A stretch of DNA of 64,000 bases from Oleidesulfovibrio alaskensis DSM 16109 (GCF_000482745.1 NZ_KI519494.1:124001-188000), one strand, 5' to 3'; positions 17,801-23,904 are shown, numbered from the stretch's first letter. Numbers and translations are program-made. The notes: generated from the sequence alone by a model not told the origin.

Positions 17801-18223
17801 TCCATCAACGACACCAGCCAGGAGATGGCCCGGGAGTCGAACCCCATCGCCACGGCGCTGGCGTCGCTCTTCCACGCTTATCGGAACGCGGTGGAGCTGG
17901 ACGAGAAGGCCCGCTACGGCGAGGACGACCGGGCAAACCATGTGGTGGGGTTCATCGAACGCTACCAGGTGAGGTTCGAGAACGAGAACACCATGGAACC
18001 GGTGTCTGCGGGAAGGCTGCTCGCGGCTCTGCGCAGGGTCGGCCGGGAATTCAACCTCGAATTCGAATACAAGAAGCCCGCCCAGCTCGGTCGGCGCATC
18101 AGCAACGACCTGGACATCATCCGGGACGCCGGGTTCGACATCGACCGGCAGCGCAACGCCCACACCAAGAACTTCGAGTATTGGATCAGCGCAAACAGGG
18201 GGGAAATGAAGGAGAACTGGTGA
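14894..18223 (+). CDS. DNA primase fused to a helicase-type ATPase
   Basis: 1,109 residues, ATGA overlap with the helicase gene. The N-terminus has a DnaG-type zinc finger: Cys45, His48, Cys67, Cys70 in 'CPNH...CFGCGVGGDV'. A TOPRIM domain follows, with 'VIITEGVTDCLAL' (about 297-309) and 'VYICQDNE' (about 340). The C-terminal half has a P-loop ATPase with 'FEGSAGSGKTT' (about 754-764), 'LIVLDNIE' as Walker B and a downstream arginine-rich region. This primase plus ring-ATPase layout resembles phage replicative primase-helicases. It is the last gene of the replication operon; the repeat-rich presumed origin lies about 700 bases downstream. Confidence 0.9.
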   Translation: MSMGGTDNVREYYRLVTEMDIGDVARELLPGRITQETGQRLMCDCPNHQSQSRLSLHVMLDKQGWYCFGCGVGGDVLQLVEFIQTGSVTAGQSGPMPDSHRQARDYLAKKAGLPPLSRYGLSQERLAQTEADRAFELRVKDALTALARLYHAKLKESPEVIDWLKSKYALSEETIDDLLIGYADNASGAVVQLTGGEDGFSKRELAATGAFRPTSQDGLTPFFERRIVFPYWSRGRVVFMIGRKTPWTPDVGWEQGKYKKLPVHDEHQRPYVADFINNALLFNEDCLLARPGKVIITEGVTDCLALMQLGLPTVSPVTVRIRAADWERLIPKLRGVETVYICQDNELSQAGLKGALQTARTLAEHKIDTRLVTLPLSETQISARQELTERFGLTASVGPKELAKLLAGRPAEETQAAEALLATAKIDVNDYIAAGHTREDFERLLAEASTPIEFGVRSLPEGAEEEERNRLLEPILGEISEQSPLEQARLLKLVQERIGGGVSMATLKEQIRAIQKDRKVEFRNEKKKAKRMSGAMPGSCRARVDEVLIDTELENGAPDYTLAAEAAYDWFNANGAQFFHTLQGEPFMYFDNAIYWMDSPDRGRKRHYAAMLYKHTGMVPTTGGGRTFFEVLPSLAMIRGQVRDHFSWLHTDVASYTVYFNLNNPEHEIAKITPDEIQIMKNGGNEDGIILDGSRKMKPLKFLPDADLEEADRLLVDLLVGNMTCPQGDRFLILSWLSCFLLIDFAGTRPMTRFEGSAGSGKTTASKITSTLLYGEPQHKKATDAANYTDGSQNPLIVLDNIEVKQMTEDLTTFMLTSITGIAKEKRKSGTDSETITERTKCLLNTTGIEPLCGELSEILSRSFVINFDLANQASDCFLESEVISAIQQNRDLIISAIMKRTSHVLAMIRDGAQKQVMRLLHRTMPTHGKRRCNDYLSLMYLMMLAGSEDHEVTTGLEDLSPLFIEQIHSINDTSQEMARESNPIATALASLFHAYRNAVELDEKARYGEDDRANHVVGFIERYQVRFENENTMEPVSAGRLLAALRRVGREFNLEFEYKKPAQLGRRISNDLDIIRDAGFDIDRQRNAHTKNFEYWISANRGEMKENW

Positions 18224-18224
18224 G

Positions 18225-18551
18225 TTATGCCTGTAATAGACGACGTTGCAGCAAGGTCTGCATATCACGGCGGCCGTCGGCAATCACCATGACATAAACA
18301 TTTTCGGCCATGACTCGATAGATGATGCGGTAGGGTTTGAAAAATATCTCTCGGTACTCGCGAAGCCCGACGGCCAGCAGTTCCTTCGGATAGGCTCCTC
18401 GCTCCGGGTTCTCGGAGAGGCTCGAAAAGGCCTTCTCTATTTGATCGAGAACGTAATCCGCTTTTCCCGGCGCGTCGTGGGATGCAATGTAGTCGTACAG
18501 CTCCTCCAAATCCCGTGACGCATCGTCGGTCAGAAATATCTGAAAGGCCAT
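18225..18551 (-). CDS. ParE/RelE-family toxin
   Basis: 108 residues on the opposite strand to the replication operon. The fold-defining elements are visible: helix hairpin 'DASRDLEELYDYIASHDAP...VLDQIEKAFSSL', then 'GAYPKELLAVGLREYREIFFKPYRIIYRV' and 'VYVMVIADGRRDMQTLLQRRLL'. These match the ParE/RelE superfamily, which poisons gyrase (ParE) or cleaves mRNA on the ribosome (RelE); I cannot tell which. Its start touches the stop of the antitoxin gene. It is stop-to-stop with the primase gene, one base apart. Confidence 0.88.
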   Translation of the reverse strand: MAFQIFLTDDASRDLEELYDYIASHDAPGKADYVLDQIEKAFSSLSENPERGAYPKELLAVGLREYREIFFKPYRIIYRVMAENVYVMVIADGRRDMQTLLQRRLLQA

Positions 18552-18826
18552 CAGCGACTCTTGCTCCGGTCGCGAAGCCGCTGAATGACATCACCGGCGG
18601 GCTGGACCTTGCCTTCCTCGATCTGGCGCGAGCCGAGCGCGAGGATCTTCAGAAGGGCCATGGTCTCCTGGGTTTGCTCATAGCTTTCGATGTCCTGCAT
18701 CACGACCTTGGCTTCGCCATTCTGGGTGATGACCAGGGGTTCACCTTGCCCCGACATGTTGCGCACGATTTCTGCGGCATGGGCCTTCAGGTAACTGATC
18801 GGTTTGATCTGACTCGATAGCTTCAT
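18551..18826 (-). CDS. Phd/YefM-family antitoxin
   Basis: 91 residues from the ATG at 18826, chosen because AAAGGAGG lies six bases upstream; two earlier in-frame ATGs do not have this spacing. The N-terminal 'SSQIKPISYLKAHAAEIVRNMSGQGEPLVITQNGEAKVVMQDIESYEQ' is the Phd/YefM DNA-binding fold, and the C-terminal helix should bind the toxin. It would repress its own promoter as a complex with the toxin. The cassette probably stabilises the prophage or protects the cell from competing phages. Confidence 0.88.
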   Translation of the reverse strand: MKLSSQIKPISYLKAHAAEIVRNMSGQGEPLVITQNGEAKVVMQDIESYEQTQETMALLKILALGSRQIEEGKVQPAGDVIQRLRDRSKSR

Positions 18827-18849
18827 ATCCATCCTCCTTTGCATGACCA

Positions 18850-18879
18850 AATATAGTCCAAAAACGGGTCAACTGTCAA
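18850..18879 (-). promoter_or_regulatory. Promoter of the toxin-antitoxin pair
   Basis: On the minus strand, TTGACA (complement of 18874-18879), 18 bases, then TATATT (complement of 18850-18855), followed 16 bases later by the antitoxin ribosome site. The near-consensus host-type promoter contrasts with the phage element upstream of other blocks and suggests expression during lysogeny. Confidence 0.7.
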
Positions 18880-18926
18880 TCTGAAACGCTCCGAGTCGCC
18901 ATCGTGGTGGCTTGAAAAATCATCCA

Positions 18927-18953
18927 GGACGCTCTCGGGCGTCCTTTTCTTTT
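18927..18953 (+). terminator. Plus-strand terminator beyond the toxin-antitoxin pair
   Basis: Stem GGACGC (18927-18932) / GCGTCC (18939-18944) followed by TTTTCTTTT. It faces rightward transcription although the nearest upstream plus-strand gene ends 700 bases earlier, so it probably ends the replication operon after reading through the antisense toxin-antitoxin genes. Confidence 0.8.
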
Positions 18954-19318
18954 GCGGTGGTGCGGTGAACACCGCTGTCTCTTGCGGTGGATGACCACCG
19001 CACGCCAAACCCTTGCCAGACAAGGCGTTCATGGCCTTTGCGGTGGTTGCGGTGGTAAATCCAGAGGTCTCACCCCCTATGGGGTGAAATATTTTTTCGA
19101 CCCACCGATCCGGCGTTCCCCGCCAGATAAATTTCGGCCCAGCGTGAGAGGCATTCCCCAAATACCACCGCAACCACCGCACTCTCTCTTTTCTTTCCTC
19201 ATAACTATCGAAAAACAATAAACAAACAACGCACCACCCCCTGCGGTGGGACGAGAAAATCTTCCACCGCACGACCACCGCAGCCACCGCATATATCCAC
19301 CGCAGAACCTGCCGGTTT

Positions 19319-19390
19319 CTCGAAAAACGTTTAGAGACCTCAAAAAACAGTTACAAAACGGCCTCTCGCTCAAAAAACGATTACAAGCGA
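19319..19390 (+). repeat. Three short direct repeats before promoter-like copy 2
   Basis: Three about 20-base units starting at 19319, 19339 and 19369 share the core CTCRAAAAAC followed by TTA-containing text (the last two continue as GTTACAA or GATTACAA). They are AT-rich, lie between the TGCGGTGG cluster and a promoter-like element, and could be activator or replication-initiator sites. Confidence 0.5.
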
Positions 19391-19402
19391 AGGCATCGGT
19401 CC

Positions 19403-19435
19403 GCCGTCATCTGGCTTTGGGTTCCGGTAAGTAAC
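19403..19435 (+). promoter_or_regulatory. Phage promoter-like element, copy 2 (divergent hexamer)
   Basis: GCCGTC, 13 bases, then GTTCCGGTAAGTAAC read to 19435. The 3' block is intact; the 5' hexamer differs from TCCGAC at two positions. It ends 39 bases before the next gene. Confidence 0.6.
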
Positions 19436-19474
19436 GGGAAAAGCAATTAACCCGTATTTCTGGAGCGTGAAGCC

Positions 19475-20245
19475 ATGAGCCTTCTGAAAACCATGATCAA
19501 GCACACCGTCGGTGGGCAGGAAGCCTCGGCCGGAGGTGAAACCCCATCATTACCACCGCAACCACCGCAGCCCGCCATCTATGTCTCCACCGGGCTCGAC
19601 GTCCACGAGGTCGAGGACGCCCGCGACTGGCCTGAAGACAGGGAGATCAACGGCACGCTGTGTCGCCGTCTGTCGCCTGAATACTTTGTCTGGCTACGTT
19701 CCCGCATGGTCACGGCCCAAGCCGCGCACAAGGCCGGAAAGCTCCCCGAGGATGCCTGGAATACGCTGCGGCAGCGATTCAACGCCCTGCAGGAGCTGGC
19801 CATCCGGGAGTTCGGCAAGGAAAGCCTCCAGGATGTACTGCAGTCCTTTTCCCCGAAGAACTACCGGCCACCCGCGCTTCGTCCCGAACCCCAGAAGAAA
19901 CCCGTCGAAGTTCCCAGAAAGGTCTGGATTTACCCTCAACACGCAGCCGGACGCCATAGGCAGCCGGTGACTTCCCAGGCTGTCGCCAAGGTCGACACCA
20001 TCCGTGAGGAGGCCATGGCCAAGGGTTGGTCCGAGGCACGCCTCTATCAGAACCAGGGCCGGTTCCGGTTTCCCTGCGGCGAGGACTACGGCCTGGTCTG
20101 TTTCGTCGATGGCGATCAGGAGATTGGCGAGGTCACCGAGCGTTTTATCGAAATTGTCCACGGGCCGAAGTCCGGGCGTCACAGCACGCTGCGGTTCTAC
20201 AACCCGGACGTGCCGCAGCCGTGGATGAAGAAAGTGGAGGATTGA
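19475..20245 (+). CDS. Unknown 256-residue protein
   Basis: ATG with GGAG nine bases upstream. The N-terminus carries a Pro-Gln repeat produced by the overlapping octamer array. A helical central region follows ('SPEYFVWLRSRMVTAQAAHKAGKLPEDAWNTLRQRFNALQELAIREFG', about 70-120), then a proline-rich linker and a C-terminal domain ('GEDYGLVCFVDGDQEIGEVTERFIEIVHG'). No known family recognised. It stands alone between the origin-like repeats and a regulator gene, three bases upstream of that gene, so it may be involved in replication control. Confidence 0.75.
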   Translation: MSLLKTMIKHTVGGQEASAGGETPSLPPQPPQPAIYVSTGLDVHEVEDARDWPEDREINGTLCRRLSPEYFVWLRSRMVTAQAAHKAGKLPEDAWNTLRQRFNALQELAIREFGKESLQDVLQSFSPKNYRPPALRPEPQKKPVEVPRKVWIYPQHAAGRHRQPVTSQAVAKVDTIREEAMAKGWSEARLYQNQGRFRFPCGEDYGLVCFVDGDQEIGEVTERFIEIVHGPKSGRHSTLRFYNPDVPQPWMKKVED

Positions 20246-20248
20246 GCC

Positions 20249-20527
20249 GTGAAGAAAAAGAAACGCTACGCCAACGCCAAGGATGTCCTGCCCGAGGAAC
20301 TCTTCGAGCAGATCCAGAAGCACTACACCGGAATTCTCTGGGTCCCGGCACCGAGCCGGTTTTACCAGGAACGCCGCGACCTGGTGCTTGCCCTTCATCT
20401 GCAGGGGATCAGCAGCCAGGAGATCTCCAACCTCGCCGGAGTGACCACCCGCCGTGTCAACCAGATCATCGCCGCCGAACGAAAACAGGACCGGGACCGA
20501 CAGTTGAGCGCCGCTTCCGGTAAGTAA
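20249..20527 (+). CDS. Helix-turn-helix regulator, CD3324/Mor-like
   Basis: 92 residues, GTG start with GGAGG eight bases upstream. The N-terminal 'YANAKDVLPEELFEQIQKHYTGILWVPAP' is the signature of the CD3324/Mor-related family, and residues about 50-75 ('LALHLQGISSQEISNLAGVTTRRVNQIIA') form a helix-turn-helix. In phage Mu, Mor activates middle transcription; a similar activator role just before the packaging genes is plausible. Its last codons (Ser-Gly-Lys-stop) are themselves part of the next copy of the promoter-like element, an overlap that constrains both. Confidence 0.8.
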   Translation: MKKKKRYANAKDVLPEELFEQIQKHYTGILWVPAPSRFYQERRDLVLALHLQGISSQEISNLAGVTTRRVNQIIAAERKQDRDRQLSAASGK

Positions 20528-20528
20528 C
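20496..20528 (+). promoter_or_regulatory. Phage promoter-like element, copy 3 (overlaps a stop codon)
   Basis: ACCGAC, 13 bases, then TTCCGGTAAGTAAC. The final TAA of the regulator gene is inside the element. It ends 90 bases before the small terminase gene. A strong hairpin (20553-20559 with 20565-20571, no T-run) lies in between and would be in the transcript leader. Confidence 0.7.
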
Positions 20529-20618
20529 CCCTGAACCGGCGGGAGCGCGTTTGGAGGCCAAATCGGCCTCCCGCCCGGCATCCCGGCATAAAAGAACAAA
20601 CATTGGCAGGAAATCGAC

Positions 20619-21119
20619 GTGACTTTGAGCAAACCTGACAAAGAGACAATGGACCGCTGGCACCGCAACGAGGGCAAGACAGAACCGCCCCGGCGCGGCC
20701 CTGGTGCGCCTGAAGGCAACCAGAACCGGCTGCGTCACGGCATCTTTGCCGACCGCTGCCTGACCCCGGAAGAGAAGGTCATGTTCGACGCCATCATCGA
20801 CCGCCTCAACCAGGATTTCGAGTTCAACAAGTCCAGCGACTTCCTACAGGTGGAGCTGGTGGGCGTCTACTCGGTGAAGCTGGTCCGCGCCCAGATCGAG
20901 GGGAACACGGACGCCGCCGAAAAACTCGACCGGATGATCCGCTGCCACATGAAGGACCTCAAGACCACCAAGATCGCCCGCGAGGGTGAGGAGCCGAAAG
21001 GCCCGCAGACCTCTCCGGCGGAATGGGCGGCGGCGCTGCTCGAGAAGGTGGCCGAGGCCGCCAACACCACGGCCGAGAAGACCTCCAGCCGCAAGAAACG
21101 CGGAAAGAATTTCGGATAA
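20619..21119 (+). CDS. Probable terminase small subunit
   Basis: 166 residues, GTG start with AGGA seven bases upstream. The N-terminus has 'RRGPGAPEGNQNRLRHGIF', a motif common in small terminases and related phage DNA-binding proteins. The middle is helical, and the C-terminus is basic (Arg/Lys-rich). Small terminases recognise the packaging start site and recruit the large subunit. Unusually, the large terminase gene is 2.8 kb away, separated by a minus-strand recombinase island, which suggests a later insertion. Confidence 0.65.
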   Translation: MTLSKPDKETMDRWHRNEGKTEPPRRGPGAPEGNQNRLRHGIFADRCLTPEEKVMFDAIIDRLNQDFEFNKSSDFLQVELVGVYSVKLVRAQIEGNTDAAEKLDRMIRCHMKDLKTTKIAREGEEPKGPQTSPAEWAAALLEKVAEAANTTAEKTSSRKKRGKNFG

Positions 21120-21268
21120 CACCATGGAGGGCTTTTCCGATGACCCCGGCACACGGCGACTTGCGGCAGACAGCTTCACCAGGAATTGCGGATAAGACGT
21201 GTTCCTTGCACTTTCGGTATCGGCATTCTCCGGCGGCCGATCATCATTCCCACTCCTCGATTTCTTCC

Positions 21269-21518
21269 TGCAGCTCTCGATATCCGCTTGGCATGTGTGC
21301 GCATAAGCCGAGCCGCATAACCCAAGTAGATATTGGCATGTTCACGCCGGGGCTCTCTCACACAACCCAAGTAAATATGGGCATGTCGAGCCCCAGGCAG
21401 AACCGGCCAAGCCCCGCAAACAGCCATTCCTTCGCCAGCAGCCACCGCATAAGCCAAGCAGATATTGCCATGTGTGTTCCGCGCCCGGAGCGCATAAGCC
21501 AAGCAGTTATTGGCATGT
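21269..21518. repeat. Array of about 28-bp dyad repeats at 45-bp spacing
   Basis: Four good copies at 21314-21341, 21359-21386, 21446-21473 and 21491-21518, plus degenerate copies near 21269-21296 and 21399-21427. The consensus begins GCATAAGCCAA, then about GCAGATA, then TTGGCATGTGC: two 11-base arms in inverted orientation around a 7-base centre. The start-to-start distances are 45, 87 and 45. It occupies most of a 600-base gene-free gap (21120-21719) between the small terminase and a tyrosine recombinase; I see nothing else there apart from a terminator. Arm-centre-arm size matches tyrosine-recombinase core sites, but operators or iterons are also possible. Confidence 0.75.
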
Positions 21519-21673
21519 GCGGCCGACAGACAGCGAAGGAGAAATTCCGGTCAATCGATATTTCCCGCTCCGCCCGGGAGGCTGAGACCTATCGTCATGA
21601 TCATTCATCATCGGCGGATGTGTTCTTCTGCGGGCACTGTCATTCACTGTCTTCGACACTGTCTCGCCCAACG

Positions 21674-21699
21674 AAAACAGGAGCAGCCGAGGCCGCTCC
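21674..21699 (-). terminator. Terminator of the recombinase island
   Basis: Imperfect stem 21680-21688 / 21691-21699 (GGAGC/GCTCC plus GCC/GGC with one mismatch). It is followed on the minus strand by a short T-run (complement of 21674-21677), 20 bases beyond the recombinase stop. Confidence 0.5.
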
Positions 21700-21719
21700 C
21701 ATCGTCGGGTCAGGAAGGA

Positions 21720-22634
21720 TCAGAGGCGTTCGAGGGCTTCCTCGAGCTGGCCGTCCACGAGGTGGGTGTAGATCTGGGTGGTGGACACGTCGCGATGCCC
21801 CAATGCCCGCTGCACCACGAGCAGGTCGTTGGTCGCGCCGTAGAGGTGGGTGGCGAAGGTGTGCCGCAGCCCGTGCGGCGTCAGATCCTTTTCGATCCCG
21901 GCTTTCCGCAGCCAATGGGCGAGCCGGTTGGCAATCTGCCGCTGGCAGAGTCTGCCGTCCCGGTTCGACAGGAACAGGGCTTCCATTTCCGGGCGGCCAT
22001 GTCGACGTCGCTCGGTCAGGTAACGGCGAAGCAATGTGCGGAGGTCGGTCTTGATGAACTTTACCTGCGGCACATTCCCCTTGGCCCGGACCCGCAGATG
22101 TTTGGCGTCGAGGTCGATGTCATCCATGTCGAGCGCGGCCAGCTCACCAAGCCTGATCCCGGTGCCCAGCAGCACCTCGATCATGGCGCGGTCGCGCAGC
22201 GCGGAGAAGTCGGGCCGTCCCTTGAGCTCCTTGAGCAGACGTTTCTTTTCGGCGGCGGTCAGGAACACCGGCAGCTTTCTCGGCAGCCGATGCATGCGAA
22301 TGGACCGGGCCGGATTGTCATCGACCACGCCCGCCTCGGCGGCCCAGGCGAAAAAGGCCCGCACCGCAGCCTTCATCCGATGGAGCGAAGCCGCCGAGCG
22401 TTGGCCTCGCTCACTCTCGATGACCGCCCCGGCGGAGAACACCTGGTCGAGGAGCCCGGCCGTAACCTCCCGGCAGACGATGCCCGGGGTCAGCTCCCCG
22501 GCCACGCGGGCCACCAGGGCGATGTCCCGGCGGTATGCGGATATGGTCGCCGGGGAGCGTCCTTCGGCCGACAGGCGGGCACAGAACGCCTCTGCCGCGC
22601 CCGTCAGGTCGAGGTCAGCCGTTCGGTTGCTCAT
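21720..22634 (-). CDS. Tyrosine recombinase (XerC/integrase-like)
   Basis: 304 residues. The N-terminal SAM-like core-binding domain (about 10-100, 'AEAFCARLSAEGRSPATISAYRRDIA') is followed by the catalytic domain. That domain contains Arg in 'GTGIRLGEL' (about 175), the 'HGLRHTFATHL' box, 'LGHRDVSTTQIYTH' with His and the Tyr nucleophile near residue 288. All catalytic residues are present, so it should be active. It is transcribed against the flanking packaging genes and overlaps by 20 bases a gene for a core-binding domain alone. The prophage already has a serine integrase, so this enzyme may act in dimer resolution, in inversion, or as cargo. Confidence 0.93.
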   Translation of the reverse strand: MSNRTADLDLTGAAEAFCARLSAEGRSPATISAYRRDIALVARVAGELTPGIVCREVTAGLLDQVFSAGAVIESERGQRSAASLHRMKAAVRAFFAWAAEAGVVDDNPARSIRMHRLPRKLPVFLTAAEKKRLLKELKGRPDFSALRDRAMIEVLLGTGIRLGELAALDMDDIDLDAKHLRVRAKGNVPQVKFIKTDLRTLLRRYLTERRRHGRPEMEALFLSNRDGRLCQRQIANRLAHWLRKAGIEKDLTPHGLRHTFATHLYGATNDLLVVQRALGHRDVSTTQIYTHLVDGQLEEALERL

Positions 22635-22989
22635 CGCTGGACTCCTTCACCCGGCTGTGGCCCATGGGTGTGCTCTTGGGCAGAGGCAGCTCCTCGATGC
22701 GCCCCGACTCCCTGGCCCAGACCATCATCATGCGGAACACCCGGACGGTCTTGGCAATGGTGCGCTCGGCCCGCTCCTTGCCGTCGGGGAGTTTGAGCAG
22801 CAGGTCGGACTTGTAGAACTTTCCGACCTGGGGAAGCCGGATCTCGGCGAGTTGGCGATCCGCGCCGAAGAAGGCCTCAACCACGTCGAGGTCCTTCCGG
22901 TAGGTGTAGAGGGTCCGCTCTTTCTTTCCGGATTCCCGCAGGTGGCCGATGAAAGCCTCGGCGGCTTGATGCACGGTGCATTCGGTCAT
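22615..22989 (-). CDS. Core-binding-domain-only partner of tyrosine recombinase
   Basis: 124 residues. The sequence matches only the N-terminal SAM-like domain of tyrosine recombinases ('AAEAFIGHLRESGKKERTLYTYRKDLDVVEAFFG', 'KTVRVFRMMMVWARESGRIEELPLPKS'). It stops before any catalytic box; the last 20 residues are polar and overlap the recombinase start. The frame is clean, so it is not a simple frameshifted remnant of the downstream gene, which has its own full N-terminal domain. It could occupy one half-site as a non-cutting partner or act as a regulator. Confidence 0.8.
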   Translation of the reverse strand: MTECTVHQAAEAFIGHLRESGKKERTLYTYRKDLDVVEAFFGADRQLAEIRLPQVGKFYKSDLLLKLPDGKERAERTIAKTVRVFRMMMVWARESGRIEELPLPKSTPMGHSRVKESSDEQPNG

Positions 22990-23022
22990 GTCGATGTCTC
23001 CTTTGTCAGTGGCCCGGTGTGT

Positions 23023-23217
23023 TCAGGACAGGAACTCGTCCAGCTCCCGCAGCAGTTCCTCGACGTGACCGAGGGAGCCGACGCTCGCCCAGGTGATGTC
23101 CGGCTGCTTCGCGTCTGCTTCGAGCTTGCCGCGAATGCCCTCGATCAGCCGGGCGATATTCTCCTGCTTTTCTCGGTACGCCTTGAGTGCCTGCTGGCGG
23201 TTTCTGTCGTAGGTCAT
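23023..23217 (-). CDS. Small unknown protein of the recombinase island
   Basis: 64 residues from the ATG at 23217, with GGAGG six bases upstream. Helical and charged ('NRQQALKAYREKQENIARLIEGIRGKLEAD', then 'LGHVEELLRELDEFLS'). It is the first gene of a three-gene minus-strand operon with the recombinase pair. No family recognised. Confidence 0.65.
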   Translation of the reverse strand: MTYDRNRQQALKAYREKQENIARLIEGIRGKLEADAKQPDITWASVGSLGHVEELLRELDEFLS

Positions 23218-23356
23218 GGCCTGCCTCCGGTTCCGTTTTCGTGGATGCGGGACCATCCCGCGTCACATCCAATGACGCTTCTATTTCGTTGGAAATCAAG
23301 TGTTTGCAGAGATCTTTCTGCATGTGCCCCAAACCCATAACCCAAAGGAGATCAAC

Positions 23357-23629
23357 ATGTTGAAGAAGACCCTCGAATGGACCATCCCACTGGCGCTGGC
23401 CGGGATCATGACCGGCTGCGCCACCTACCGGCCTCCGGCCCAGATCCAGTCGGCGGTGGCCACCGTCAACCGCCACACGCCCGAGTACGTGACCGAGGCC
23501 AACAAGGCGCTGCGCGAGGTCGGCCACCCGGACGCCGAGCGCCTGACCGGAGTCGGTCTGCGCCTGCAGACCGCCGTGGACGCCCTTGACCAGTGGGCCA
23601 ACGGCGCGAACCAGGAGGCAGGCCAATGA
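23357..23629 (+). CDS. Small phage lipoprotein, possible outer spanin
   Basis: 90 residues from the ATG at 23357 (GGAG, six bases). The first 20 residues are a signal peptide ending in a lipobox with Cys21 ('GIMTGCATYRP'), so it should be processed and anchored in a membrane. The rest is a short polar helical domain. Small lipoproteins near packaging genes can be o-spanins that help disrupt the outer membrane, but no matching inner spanin is obvious here. An unrelated superinfection lipoprotein is also possible. Confidence 0.7.
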   Translation: MLKKTLEWTIPLALAGIMTGCATYRPPAQIQSAVATVNRHTPEYVTEANKALREVGHPDAERLTGVGLRLQTAVDALDQWANGANQEAGQ

Positions 23630-23904
23630 AAGAGATCCTTCAGGAAAACAGCGATGCCGTTCGCCAGGCCGGTGAGGCCCTGGTTGAAATCGGCACCGAG
23701 CTGGCGGCGGGACGGATCGAGAACGCCCTCGGCCGTCTGGAAGCGGCCCAGCAGCAGTACCTGGCCTGGGCGGAGTTGGACCAGGCCATCATCGACATTC
23801 AGGAAGCTGTCCACGACCGGAAGAACACCCTGGCCGTGCAGCAGATCCTGACGGAACTGGTGGGCACCATCCTCGGCAGCGCCTTGAGGACGGGAATGCA
23901 CTGA
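23626..23904 (+). CDS. Unknown 92-residue helical protein
   Basis: Starts in an ATGA overlap with the lipoprotein gene and ends in a TGATG overlap with the large terminase. Almost wholly helical ('NSDAVRQAGEALVEIGTELAAGRIENALGRLEAAQQQYLAWAELDQAIIDIQEAVHD'), with a mildly hydrophobic C-terminal stretch. It could be a packaging or lysis accessory; no family recognised. Confidence 0.7.
   Translation: MKEILQENSDAVRQAGEALVEIGTELAAGRIENALGRLEAAQQQYLAWAELDQAIIDIQEAVHDRKNTLAVQQILTELVGTILGSALRTGMH

Larger units (their letters stand above)
18952..19569. repeat. Cluster of TGCGGTGG repeats, probable phage replication origin
   Basis: At least 14 copies of the octamer TGCGGTGG or its complement CCACCGCA. 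They occur at about 18953, 18983, 18995, 19039, 19048, 19165, 19174, 19242, 19264, 19275, 19284, 19297, 19553 and 19562, plus a partial copy at 18961. The left copies mostly point rightward and the right copies mostly leftward, around a 7-4-7 palindrome (19070-19087) followed by AT-rich DNA (19088-19099) and a second AT-rich tract (about 19208-19230). The block lies directly after the primase-helicase gene and is otherwise gene-free from 18880 to 19474. Iterons, AT-rich DNA and position support an origin. The last two copies lie inside the next gene and encode Pro-Gln-Pro runs. Confidence 0.7.

Noticed and set aside
18823..19287. Minus-strand open frame of 154 codons in the repeat cluster
   Set aside because: Its Trp/Arg/Gly-rich sequence is a translation of the TGCGGTGG octamers and it overlaps the antitoxin promoter; the repeats explain it better.
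20553..20571. Hairpin after promoter-like copy 3 as a terminator
   Set aside because: A strong 7-bp GC stem but no T-run on either strand; treated as leader structure only.
21176..21502. Possible 108-residue repeat protein on the minus strand ('HANIYLGYA'-type repeats)
   Set aside because: No ribosome site, and a plus-strand frame through the same DNA is equally repetitive. The dyad symmetry of the DNA repeats favours a binding or recombination site array. Kept as an alternative in the finding on the array.
21269..21518. CRISPR array
   Set aside because: Only four good repeats, the between-repeat text is 17 bases or irregular, repeats differ from each other, and no cas gene is near; the Cas4-like nuclease at 9936 belongs to the phage recombination operon.
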